The position numbers were made by a program, and so were the translations under genes. The notes beneath the pieces are model-generated. The model was not told where the DNA came from and did no database searches. It saw only the letters and a list, made by a program, of their open reading frames with translations. A stretch of DNA of 64,000 nt from Takakia lepidozioides (Eukaryota > Streptophyta > Takakiopsida > Takakiales > Takakiaceae): assembly GCA_030704615.1 (NCBI GenBank), contig CM060731.1, positions 16,676,001-16,740,000 on the forward strand, in the 5' to 3' direction. This document shows, in pieces, positions 41,734 to 53,500 of the stretch (positions are counted from its first letter, which is position 1; the number at the start of each line of letters is the position of its first letter).

Positions 41734-42275
41734 TAAATAAAGTCTCATTGTAAATACTACATTGCATATGCTCGACCCTGGCACCTGTCATCGCAACATA
41801 AATGGTTTGAGTACTGGCTCACTGTTTATATTTGTAATGTTCCAAGGTTTCGGATAGGGTTATGAGAAAACGATGTATTAGTTCAGTAGGAGTTAGACAA
41901 CAAACGTCTCACATCTCATTCAACTGTGCGACACTACCATGAGAGGCATAGATCGGAAAGTAATAAGTGCACATGCGACCTCGGAACGTTTGATACTAGG
42001 TCCAACGAAGGTCTACTTGAACGTGCGGAGGTCGCATGTACACCTATTATTTTTTATCCATGCCACTCATGGTACTGTCGCACAGTTGAATGAGATATGG
42101 AACGTTTGTTGTCTAACTCCTATGGAGCCAATATACCATTTTCTCAGTACCCTGTCAGAAACATTAAAACATTCGAAGTTACAAACAGTGCCACAATACA
42201 TGGCCGGTTTTGTTGAAATGACATCTGTGAGGTTCGAGCGTATGCAATTTATTATTTACAACGGAACTTTATTTA
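41734..42275. repeat. 542-bp symmetrical fold-back element
   Basis: The left half pairs with the right half about a centre near 42005: TAAATAAAG (41734) with CTTTATTTA (ending 42275), GAGTTAGACAACAAACG with CGTTTGTTGTCTAACTC, CTCATTCAACTGTGCGACA with TGTCGCACAGTTGAATGAG, and ACATGCGACCTC (41971-41982) with GAGGTCGCATGT (42028-42039). By eye about three quarters of positions pair. A transcript would form a long dsRNA hairpin. Open frames in it are by-products of the symmetry and are not called. Confidence 0.8.
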
Positions 42276-43323
42276 CTCGGGGGGACCGGTACTGCTGCTG
42301 GAGCGCAACTGATGGTGCGAGTTCTTTATTGATTAGAGTTGTCACAACCAATGTCAACAATCATATTTACGGTAAAGGTGTTTCATGCTATTGTTGTTCT
42401 TCTAGCTGAATTCTGTAGTACTCTTTTTGCTATTCCCATGTCAACGTCCTCTAAGACTGTCATGTTCAAACGGACGTATCAACCACCCCGGCTAGCTTGT
42501 AGTCTGCAGCCATGGCCCATTGAATGAATTGGAGATTTTGTGCGAAGTTCCTGGTTTCATGTCCGTGGTGGCTGATACGGAATTCGGAATATGGCAGTCG
42601 CAGTGGACGTGATGTTGTTGGCATGAGAGTAGCAAAACAATTCCTAAAGAATTCAGCTACATGAACATCGGTAGTATGAAACACCTTGCAGTCCAAATGA
42701 TTCTTGAGATTGTTTGCATAGATTATTTGTGTTTGTGCTTTCAAGTGACGAACATTTCCGCCATGGTGCGGAAGAGGTGCATTGGCCACATTAAACGGTT
42801 GATGTGATACCATTTCACAAATGTATCACATCGCATTTGTGAAAATATATCACATGAACCGTTCCATGTGGCTTACGGAAGTCTTCGATGGGTACGAGAT
42901 CAATGTGGCCTACAAGATCTGCTTCCACCAACAAACATGTGATCATTTCAGAAGCGCTAGAACTTTGAAGCGACGATGGGCAAGGTTCTTCATCCAAATG
43001 TTCAACATGCTGAGGTCTTCTGTAATGTTTCTTGCTTCGTAATGAGGTGTTTCTCCAACTCTTATTTTTCAAATGTTCATATCTTCCATCTGGAACATAT
43101 CCACACATGCGTATATAAAGACTTAAAAAACCAAATGATCATCAAACTGGAAGCTAGGGATGAGGCTTACAAAAGTGGAGATGGTCATTTGTTTTTTTAA
43201 GGATTTCTGCACACATGTGTGGATCTGTTCCAGGTGGAGAATATCAACATATTGGATAAAGTGGACATGGAGCAGTACCGCATTACGAGGCAAAAGATAC
43301 TACAAAAAGAGCTTCAAAGGGCA
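42276..43323. other. Non-coding part of the bordered block
   Basis: A smaller inverted repeat is centred near 42830 (CATTTCACAAATG, TATCACATCG, CATTTGTGAAA, with GATGTGATAC and ATATATCACATGAACCG outside). Frames at 42466-42813 and 42821-43042 lie on its arms and have no motif. The rest appears to be repeat DNA sharing words with the 120-bp tandem repeats to the right (CCAAATGATTnTnG). Confidence 0.4.
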
Positions 43324-43724
43324 TACCATGTAACAGGTCCCAGTATAATCGAAGCGATTGAATGGTTGCCCATCCAAATGATTTTCGTTTGCTTTCAATC
43401 TTTGCCACTATGTTCAACATACCATGTATCAGGTCCTGGACTACTATGAGATCAATCGAAATTCATTCGATGGCTCAACGGATGGTTGGCCATCGAAATG
43501 ATTTTGGTTCGCTTTGAAACTTGGCCACTATGTTCAATGTGTCATGTAAGAGGCCCCAGAGTAATATGAGATCAATCAAAATTCATTCAATGGGCCAACG
43601 GATGGTTGCCCATCCAAATGATTTTTGTTCGCTTTCAAACTTGGCCAGTGTGTTCAATGTACCCTATGATACGTCCCAGTGTAATACGAGATCAATCGAA
43701 ATTCGTTCGATGCTCCAATGAGGC
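43324..43724. repeat. Tandem repeat, 120-bp unit, about 3.5 copies
   Basis: 43420-43539 and 43540-43659 are two full units of exactly 120 bp; 43324-43419 and 43660-43724 are shorter or diverged copies. Shared words are GAGATCAATCGAAATTCATTCGATGG, CAACGGATGGTTGCCCATC, CAAATGATTTT and TTCGCTTTCAAACTTGGCCA. No coding meaning is inferred, although 120 is a multiple of three and leaves frames open. Confidence 0.8.
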
Positions 43725-44196
43725 GTTCACTTGCATCTGGTTTTTGTTCAATGCGAAAAAGAAATCCTGCAATGCGTGCACGGCTATTGCACCCATTGAA
43801 CACATGTGGTTGAAGCCCCTCTTTTGCCCGCATGTGTGCAACACATGTGTGAGACACAACAGACGAATAAATCATTTGCCTCCCCATCGACGCACTCCCC
43901 CTCAACCCATTCCACAATTTAATTGAATTTAAATTTATTTTAAGCCAATAAATAGGTTTGCACTGCCTTCATTGGGGGTTTCTAGCACGTATCGATTTTG
44001 TTTTTGGCTCAATTTTGTTCTGCGGCTTCCAGCATCCCACCGCTACTCCCCCGCCAAAATTTGGACCAATAAAAAATGCCCGAAAAAAAAAGTGTTCTCT
44101 TCGCTCACTATTGCAGAACTCTCTATGAAGAGTGCGTGAAATAGAACACAAATCAAGTTTGGAGTGCAAAACATATTTTAATTATTTTGAAAATGA
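43725..44196. other. Spacer before the right palindrome array
   Basis: No gene or clear repeat. Frames at 43606-43926 and 43654-43917 are opposite-strand shadows without motifs. Confidence 0.4.
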
Positions 44197-44550
44197 AGCG
44201 ACCGCCGTTACTAGCGGTCGTTTTTTTGCTTTTTGGAGGAAAATGGAGCGACCGTCATTAGAGGCGGTCGCCGCTATTGTTGTTTTTTGTAATTGCAGCG
44301 ACCACCATTAGTGGCGGTCGCTTTTATTTAAATTTGGTTGGAAATGGAGCGACCGCCATTTGTGGCGGTCGCTTCTACGAAGTGTGCCCTGCGCATGGAG
44401 CGAGGAGTGAGGCGGGGGGAGGGGGGCATATAAGCTCCGACTCATTCTCTCCTCACTTCCAATACAGGCGGTTGCTTGAAGTTTTTTTTTTGTTTTTATA
44501 AATGCAGCGACCGCCATTATTGGGGGTCGTTGTAATTGTTCTTTTTTAAA
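44197..44550. repeat. Array of palindromic modules, right border
   Basis: Six units with the GCGACCGCC...GGCGGTCGC form recur at about 44199, 44249, 44296, 44346, 44465 (one arm) and 44505, with the spacer CATTAGTGG/CATTTGTGG. They match the array at 39540-40170 in core and spacing. The last unit lies within about 20 bases of the truncated integrase frame, so the border of the block interrupts a gypsy element here. Confidence 0.8.
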
Positions 44551-45420
44551 ATGCCCAACGCTCGTTTCACCGTGAGGAGCTGGTTACAAAACTCCTTGCC
44601 CTGATCTGTTAGTATCTCCCGAGGACACCCATGCCACATAAGGATCTCATTAAAGAAGAACTGAGCTACAACATCACTAGCCTTGGAACGCAAAGGCCGG
44701 ACTTCTACCCACTTAGTCAAGTAGTCGGTAGCAACACAAAGGTAGCTTCGACCCTTTGATGTGAGTGCGAGGGGTCCTACCAAGTCAATGCCAACACGAG
44801 CAAAAGCATGGGTGACAGACAAAGGTTGCAGCTCATACAAGATCCGGGCCCTAGGGAGAGCAATGTTAGCACGACAACCTTCACACTTAGAGATGAACGC
44901 GGTGACGTCTCGGTGAATTCCCAGCCAATAGTATACCTCTTGGATGCGGGCCACAGTTTTCTTGATACCAAGGTGACCTGCATACAAGGAACAATGGAAA
45001 CGCTCCAATAAAGCATTCAGCTGGCTCCGTGGTGGCACCTCCAAGTAGCATGACACTCCCCCACGCACTCGGGCGAACCACTCGCTGTGAGGCAAAGGTA
45101 GTACCCACACCCCAGACTACTAGATTAGACGACTGCACTATCAAGGCCCCACCCTTCAGACCATCAACCAACTGTGAATAAGTAGGCGCCAAGGTGCAGG
45201 GCCGGAGCTGAAACCGTAGTGCCCTCGAGATCAAAGCCCCCGTGCCTTGTAATATTAACGACAACCAACTTCGCCCTACCACACCAGGGCCATGATGAAG
45301 CTCCGCACTTCGAACACCAGAGAGAGGTAAATACAAACCAACTTCTAACCAGGTCAATTCGCGATGGTGCTGAAAACGCAACTTGATCGTTCTGGACGGT
45401 AGACGTTCTTCGTTGCGTAA
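44545..45420 (-). pseudogene. Truncated Ty3/gypsy integrase
   Basis: The minus strand reads LNALLERFHCSLYAGHLGIK and then a CX2C (CEGCRA), giving the HHCC zinc domain, followed by GIDLVGPLALTSKG (first catalytic Asp) and REILTDQGKEFCNQL (second Asp). The frame stops at about 44545 before the catalytic Glu, exactly where the palindrome array begins. A frameshift near 45060-45110 separates it from upstream text (LTWLEVGLYLPLSGV, LAPTYSQLVDGLKGGALIVQ). It is distinct in sequence from the integrase at 10481-11775, so this is another family. Confidence 0.75.
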
Positions 45421-46250
45421 CTCAAATTCTCACCTAGCAAGCTGTCTGGCTCTGGACACTACCGCACCAGGCTCAAGCAAAGGTCTCGTGAACAGGGCCT
45501 CGTGATGACTGGTTAATGCAGCAAGGTCACCCACGACAGCTCTTTCTATATACTCAAACCAAAGTTGATCCTCACCTAGCAAGCTGTCTGGCTCTGGACA
45601 CTACCGCACCAGGCTCAAGCAAAGGTCTCGTGAACAGGGCCTCGTGATGACTGGTTAATGCAGCAAGGTCACCCACGACAGCTCTTTCTATATACTCAAA
45701 CCAAAGTTGATCCTCACCTAGCAAGCTGTCTGGCTCTGGACACTACCGCACCAGGCTCAAGCAAAGGTCTCGTGAACAGGGCCTCGTGATGACTGGTTAA
45801 TGCAGCAAGGTCACCCACGACAGCTCTTTCTATACACTCAAACCAAAGCTGATCCTCGTGACATATCTCACACAACAAATCATCTACTTCCTGCGACAAC
45901 TCAATATCCTTCTCTAACTCTGCTGCCTGCTGCCTACTCTTGAAATATTCAGGTCCAGGATCAACAAAGTTGTTAAAATCATATTATTCCGGGTCACAAC
46001 TATCTAGAGAGTTGTCAGATTTCTCAAACCTTGGCGACCACGTCTCTGCCTCATCTAAATTGTCATAATCACTACCATCATGAGAACCCAATGAAACAAC
46101 AAGGGGTGGAACACAAGTGGTTGTTTCAAGGAGAGGCGACGCTCGCAAGGCAACACTACCAGGCCGCGCGCTGTCGGCCGTGTTAGCAACAACAAGAACG
46201 TTGCCAGAGTTAGAAACGACAGGGTTGGTTTCAACAACAGGAGGAGCCGG
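45421..46250 (-). pseudogene. Upstream pol region of the truncated gypsy element with triplicated segment
   Basis: The minus strand carries EVDDLLCEICHEDQLWFECI, then AVVGDLAALTSHHEALFTRP and EPGAVVSRARQLA. This last passage occurs three times because the DNA is triplicated (see the repeat entry). Further upstream (to about 46250) are acidic and low-complexity stretches (FDPGPEYFKS). No RT motifs were seen between here and the integrase, so either the RT part is deleted or this belongs to a non-standard pol arrangement. Confidence 0.5.
45431..45856. repeat. Three tandem copies of a 142-bp segment
   Basis: CACCTAGCAAGCTGTCTGGC begins copies at 45431, 45573 and 45715, each 142 bp long and nearly identical (for example one TATATACTC/TATACACTC difference in the third). 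Because 142 is not a multiple of three, each extra copy shifts the minus-strand frame. The near-identity means the amplification is recent or an assembly artefact. Confidence 0.9.
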
Positions 46251-47534
46251 CTTTATACGCCAAAAAAATATACTACGGATGTGTATCGCTGTTTCAGATG
46301 AAACGGGCCATTTCTAGGCTAAGCAAAAATGGGGCTTTACAAGCCTTCAAGAAAGGTTCGCTCCCACCTATATCACGCTTGTACACTAACTACCCCAAAT
46401 TGGCTCTTGAACCATCCTCCATTTAATATCTGTCACCTTTCGATCTCCTTTTTGGACTTTGGACCCCTTACACAATGGTTATTTCTGCAAATCCCTGTGT
46501 GGCTTACTCTATACCGCCCTTTTTAATTCCTGGACCATCCTTTAATCGACAAGGCCCGCACAACTCTGGGGGCCTCATTTCATTGTAGGGGTGATGTATA
46601 CCGTTATTTTTGAAAGTGAAAGGGGGAGTTGCCAAGTGTTTAAGAATGGGTGGCAGGCTGTATCTGTTGGACAGAGAATGTACAGTGGCACTCCTGACAC
46701 ACCACCCTGACAGCATCATCACAGCGTTGTACAAGAAAATTACAAACACATGCACTCAATACCACTCAACCTGAAGGGTAGTCTATGCATGAGGACTGTG
46801 CCAAGAAACCATGGAAAGATGCACCTCCACGTTTGAGTGGTCAATAAGGAAGACTCCTGTAATACCACCACATACTTCTCCCTGTGCATGATGAGTCGAA
46901 AACACTATGTACCATTCACTTTAATAGGTTCCCTAGCATTGCTTCAAGGCTGGAACATCCCACATTGACCACAAGATCACATACACATTAATCCTTTCTA
47001 TTCTATATCCATCATTTGTTGATTTGTGGTGCCATCTGGAAGCACATAAGTGGAGTTCATACAACCCACAGAAGTAACTCCCATTGATCAGAAGTGTTTT
47101 CGCTGTCCTAAGCATCCGTAAGCAGCTTGACACTCGGACATTCCATCATGTACACAACTTCATCAAGTAGATTTCTTGATTGCAAAACAATTCTGTACAC
47201 AGATGAAGTTGGTGCATGCACTATGACACCAACTCTCCTTAAGATAACAATTTTGCTTACAGTGGACTATTTGAAAGAATCAAAATGGTGAACACTCGCT
47301 GGACATCATAGCAACTCTGAGATTATAGCTTTAGCCAGCATCAAGTCGTTAAACTGCACCTGTACTTGAGACCTACAGGTTGAATGACTTCACCAGTAGA
47401 ATGTAAACTGGGATAGGCGCTGCGGTGAAATTACTAAGGTGGGACAAGCCAGTTCAATCAACATCCTTAGGCAGCTATTTCAATGCAGCCACTATCCAGT
47501 GGCATCAATTTTTACTAAGATACCTGAAACCCAG
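46251..47534. other. Region downstream of the myosin stop codon
   Basis: It should hold the 3' untranslated region of the minus-strand myosin gene. No coding motif is seen on either strand, and no polyadenylation signal was identified with confidence. Short frames (46504-46755, 46933-47133) are unremarkable. Confidence 0.45.
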
Positions 47535-50500
47535 CTAGTTATCAGTGTGTGGTTGTAAGAAATGGAAGGCTGCATTATTCCGTAGCAAAGGTGGAGGGTC
47601 AACTTCTGTCATGTCCACCTCAGGCATGGACTTTGAAATATCATCTACAGAGAAAGGAATGCTGCAACAACATCCAACAGACATGATCAGAGCCGCCTTC
47701 CTAAATACACTTGAGTTCATAGAGTGCTAGGGTCCACCAGTCAATAATGTGTTCGCCAGAAGTTGCTTTCTACGGTTTGTCTTTTCTGCCAGAAACTTGC
47801 ACACACTATATTTCCAAAAAAAAAAAACAACTGTGCATTTTACAGTCCTGTTTGTTCAGTCGTCGTCCGCTATCATCTCTACACTATTCTACAGAAAGCA
47901 TACCTGGAGTCATCATCCAACAAGAAGGAGTTGCTGACAGCACTGTTGGAGTCCTCTGTCATTAAAACCCTCATGTTTGCTATAACCTGTAGCACACCCC
48001 CCCCCCCCCACGACAGCCGCTTACTTTAGTCCAGGTGAATGGAATTACCACACAATTGCCAATGAGACAACCAAAGATCCAGTTGTCTTACAAGCAGCGA
48101 GAAGGAAGGGAAAGATGCAGCAGCAAACATTTTCTATTCATCTAAGTAGAATCAAGGGAACGATGTGGAGAGTTGTCCACAACTTGTATGCTCACACCAA
48201 AAGCTGTGTCACTGTTAACGGACAGAAGTCCAACTTCTTTGACATAGACCATGGTGTAGCTCAAGGATGTACTCTCTCCCGTCTGCTCTTCAATGTTTTC
48301 ATCAATCAACTCCTCGAGGATGTGGAAAGTGAGGGATTTGGGTTAAGGGTGGGTGATACCACCATACCAGCCCTTATGTTTGCGGATGACTTCGCAGGCA
48401 TAGGGGAGACTCCAACCAATCTCCAGGAGTTGATTGATTGCGCGAAGAGATACTTTGATCTTTGGGGGCTAGAGGCTAATGTCAGCAAATGTGCAGTGGT
48501 AGCATTCAACGACAGAGGGGAGGGAGGAAGCGATCTTAAGTGGCAGTGGGGTAGCCAAGAGATCCCGGTCCTCCCTTCCTACACTTACCTGGGCGTTGAG
48601 TTTTCCTCCAATTGTAATTAGGATGCACATATCCGGAAAGTTGTTCAAACTGGCAAGGGCAAAGCTCTGGGGCTCACTAAATTTTTCCACTGCAGAGGGG
48701 TCAACTCTGAGGTTAAGAAAACCATGCTTTGTCGCGTTATTAGACCTGCCTTGGAGTATGGATCTGCTATATGGGTTGATAACTCCAACCAGGCTAAGTC
48801 TCTAGAATCCATTCAAGTGGGGGTGCTTAAGGAGTGTATGTCAGCATGCTCCAAAACAGCCAATGTGGCTGTTCGGGGTGAGTTTGGCATTCTGTCCTTA
48901 AGCTCCCGTCGAGATGAATTCAAGGTCAGGTGGGGTCAGCTGCAACATATGCCCAACACCAGATATCCTAAGTTAATCGACTCTATATCTTGGAAACAGG
49001 ACCGCCCTGTCAAACAGGCTAAGTCCTGGCAGAAGAGAGTAGAAGAGATTCTCAAGGACCTGGACCTGGATCCGCAAGTCTTGACCCTGCTGGATAAATC
49101 TGACTCAGAGGCTGTAGTGTCCTCAGCCATGTCTGTTGCCATGAGATTGTCTGATGAAAATGAAGTTAGGCAGAAAACTTCCCTGAACTTGTTTCCAGTC
49201 AGTGACATGGGGGAGGACATCTTGGATGACCTCAAGGGTCTACCCACTCTCGGCACTAGACTGAAATTTAAACTCAGGGCAGGAAGCCTACCTTTGAACA
49301 GCAAACAGAAGCAGAGAGGAAAGGGAGGGTGCAATTGCCCGCTGTGTGGGAAATCTGAAGACAGTATTCACTTTCTGATACACTGTCCAGGGTTCTCTCA
49401 CCAAAGAGACGCTCTCTTCAATTCTATCAAGGGAATTGTGCCTGTACCCCTGTTTAACAACTTTGAAAGTCTCGAGGCTGAGCCAAAAGCCCAGGCCCTC
49501 CTGAGGCCTAGTTTTTGGGCAAATCACACACAGCAGATTGATGCTTGTGTGAAGGGATTTCTAGAGGATATCTGGAAAACCCCGGATTAATTCTATATAT
49601 GATGGTAAGTCACACTACCAACGTCAGCCCCTGACAGAGGTAGGTTCTGTCCCTTTTGTTCCCGCTCAAACTGGGCGCGGGGTCAATGGCCACAAGGCTA
49701 CGGCAAACAACGTCTTATGAGTACAATCTATTCATCTAAATAGCCTTTAGAAGAACCATACCTCGGGTGACACACTGTGAGTGCCATACTTGTCGTCCCA
49801 GTACATAGTACTGATACGATAAAGCTGCTGCACACTCAACACCTGCACCCACAAACCCTGTGAATAGGCACATCTACCTATCTTCATACCAGATCTTGTC
49901 AGCCATCATGGCCCACCTAAATCTTTATATGATCTGTGGATAGACAACCAGGCATATCACATTTCCACAGAACGCAGTTTGCTGGAGATGTTCTTGAGCC
50001 AGGTAGCCTTCACAAACGTAGGGTCTGAAAAGGAGGAAAGTAAATCCTTTCATGTTACTCAAAAATAGATCTACATACCGGGCACAGGTCATGTGTGATC
50101 TCATCGAGTGACTTCTTAGGTTTTTGATGGATGACCTGCCAAATCATTCCAACAAGGAAGATATCAGTAAAAATGTACAAGTTCAAACTTTACATGCTCA
50201 TAGCCATGGGTAAGGAACAAATTAACCACTTTGTTGAATATCATGCATAGGATGAACTTCAGCCACCGTTAGCTTTAAAATTCATGTTGGGAGAGAAACA
50301 TTTATACCAGAAACCCAACTGCCTGTCGAATGTACTTGAGCTCATCCCATGAGGACCCTCCATACTGGTACATACCACTGGTAAGTTAGTCTGCTGCTCA
50401 AACTAATGGTAGCTTGTGGGGGTAGAAATTTGACATCTACATGACACATACAGGATATTACCACATGAAGTCAGCTCCATGAAATACAAAGTATCCCAAC

Positions 50501-53500
50501 ACCCTACAGTTTACTATAGTATCTGATGCAAGATTGTTATTCGACACACAAGTGTTGCTAGCAGTCCACAAAGTGAAGCGGCCTGCATAAAATGTCTTTC
50601 TTGTGAGTTAGTAGGTACATCCTTCCTGCATAGTACTAATCAGAAAACCCATCACAGTGGTTACGGACATGATCTAGATCAAACTGTAGTACAAACAGTC
50701 AATTAAGGCTAAATGACTGCATTTCTGGGGCTTCCAAGGTTGTTATTCAGGTTTTTGGTTTGTAAAGTTTCATCTGGGTGTGTTCCCTATCCATTCTCCG
50801 ACAGAAAAGACAAAGTAAAAGGGAGAGGGATGGACCTCCTCCCCAGCTTCATAGATCCAGTGCTCAAGCTCTGCAAGACCAGCTTTTACATACTCCCCAT
50901 TGCTAAATGAGCAGCACTCTCTTCGCAGAAGCAGACTGCCAGCCAATATACATACATCCGGTGAAGACACTAAAGATGTAAGTACCCACTGTTAAACAAA
51001 TCAACAACCATGAGAGCACTATGCCAAACTGCAAGGCAACTAGAAAGTAAGACGAGGAAGTGAATTTAGAAGTTAAAGCTCACCACCAGCACCCTGAAGG
51101 CACACTAGCATCACCTGACCTTTACAAAGGGCTGCACCGGGTTCCTTACAGAAGGCCAACAGTGCAATGAGGATAGAACACATTCAGTGCGTGGGTGGCT
51201 AGCTACATCATAGCAACATCAGTAGACGGGACTCCTGGAAAGCTGTGTTTAGTACACTTCAAATGTGGGAAGGACAAAAAAATGGTGTTAGAATCCACCA
51301 TATTGTAAAAAATCCACAGCTTAGTTTATTCAAATGTGCACACACAATGGCTATCAGAGGGAAATTGCACCAAACAGCCAAAAACATTCATAAGACCCAC
51401 CTGTTGAAAAGCTGTACGTTGATGAATGAGAATATTTGTGTGAAGAGCTTGCGCGCCAGAAATGGAGGCACCTGCATTTTCCATGACCATCCCACCCCAT
51501 TATATTTTATTTCCTGCAAGTGCTCGGTACAGATTCAAGGAGAAGAGGGTCTCCAGGTAGGGAAGAGGAGTTATCACCTCCACAAGTGTCAAATGTAGCT
51601 ATGGGAGGACAAGAAAGTTACAAATCAGATGTCTGTCACCCTTGATGAACTTGACAGATAACCAAGCTCCCGGACTTCTGTTTGGTACTGGGCCAGTAGC
51701 CAATAATTCGGCAACTTGACAACATGTTGGGTCATTAGGTCTCCCAGCATTGAACTATTTCTGGTTGGTAGGAGTCTAGTGCTCTGCAAGCTGAAGCACG
51801 CATAATTCCTGAAAAGAACACCCACAGGAAGAAGAAGAACAAGGGAGAAAAACTCACGTGATTGGCACGCATGGTGTTGAGTAAAGTGCTGAGGCTTGTG
51901 ATGATGCTGTGCCAATGGCTGCTTAGTGTTTGCTGTGCACTTACATTTGCACTCGGAGAGCGAGAAGAAGTCTTGCCTAAACTTGCCCTGGAGGTTCTTG
52001 GTGCCTGTAAAATACCCGAGCAAGAATTAAATAGTCAGAGATTGACTGGTTGTTCCTCAGAAGAAAACAAAATGAAATAGCTTGGCTGATCGAGTCACTC
52101 CCAATTCTCAGTCTCTCTCCTTGCACCAGCCTGCTGTGACACACTTCATACAACCACAGCTATGGAGGTGTTAAACTTCAAGCATAGGACAAACCAGTTA
52201 CACCTAATCCTCAATGTACCCGAAGTTGGAAATATGGCATTGTAAATCATCAACAATAAACAAGACACTCCCCACAAACTACTTCAGGGAAAGCGTACAA
52301 AATCAGACCTGGATGCAAAGGCCAAGCAATGGCGAGATCTCCTTTTTCAGGTTGTCACGAATCATGCCATATATCTTTTCAACATAAGCAGTTAGCTGTT
52401 GCTTGAATAGCAAAGCAGGATATTTTGCTTCTACTTGCCGCAACATATCTAATCCACCCATTATGCCTCCATTTGCAAAGGAAACACCTCCTGGAGTGGG
52501 TGATGACCGAAAACCCTGATAGCCACATCTTGGTGTCAGAGACAAATTATCAAATTGGAAGAGGACCTAAGACAAGACTAAGATAATAAATAAGCCTCCA
52601 ACTGATTGCCGCTTCTAGAAATTGAACAATACAGGACATGAATACCGCTATCAGACTCTTGATCGAAGTCCAAACACTAATGACTGTTTGCTTGATATCA
52701 AGGGACACCCTGACAATGGTGGCAAATGCAATACTGAGTAAAGCCCACTGTAGCAAAAGACCACCCCACTCACTTGTGTCATCCTGCCAAACAGTGTAAC
52801 GGAACTGGGACGGCGCCGTTGGGGCGCTCCCCCAGCAGCCCCACTTGCTTTCAGGGTACGTTGCAAAAGGAATAGCAAAGTCGAGGTATTAGACAGCCAA
52901 TACGCCAGCACATCATTGTTCTCCTGGCTCTGTAAACAGACAAGCAACAATACATTATGCATTTTCATACAAACATACCTAGGAAAATCATGACTACAAA
53001 CTTGCAATTACAAAAAGTTTGAGCAAGATAGAAAGGTTTGAAGAATACAATGCAACATACCTCAATGGCAGTACCAATAGTCTGAATAATTCGATCAAAC
53101 ACGTTCGTCCTCTCGGCCTCAAATGAGCGCCATTGAAGTAATGACTTGTAAAGTATGCACGCTGCCACAGGCCTATCATGGCTGAACCCAACATCCTGCA
53201 TTACACACTGCAGCAGCGAATCTTGATTCTCCTGCAGGAGCCACAAAACAAGCACAAAGTAATGAACCAGGTTGATAAGTCTTTAGAACTCTGTACCAAA
53301 ACAATTCAATGTAGCCATCCATCCTCAGCCACATGAGCACGTTTACAAGAAGGGACCATGAGTCAACTATTGTATAAGCACAATGTAAGCAGCGAAAATT
53401 TACTGCAGAAAACTGGCACGCAGTAAGAGTTCAAGCAGGGCCAAAACCCATGAAAACTGTAGAAGTACCTGTTGGCGGTCAACGAGCAACTTCTGTCGCC

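Noticed and set aside
41939-42409. 156-codon plus frame
   Set aside because: It lies on the fold-back element, where inverted symmetry keeps frames open; there is no recognisable domain.
48115-48149. Start of the LINE frame upstream of 48150 ([11 protein letters not shown])
   Set aside because: These codons lie outside the target-site duplication and belong to the myosin intron, so the frame is open there by chance.
51780-51815. Possible extra myosin exon between 51858 and 51471 (minus text [10 protein letters not shown])
   Set aside because: It hits a stop immediately, and the flanking exons already join in phase as expected for class XI (ANH|VPPFL).
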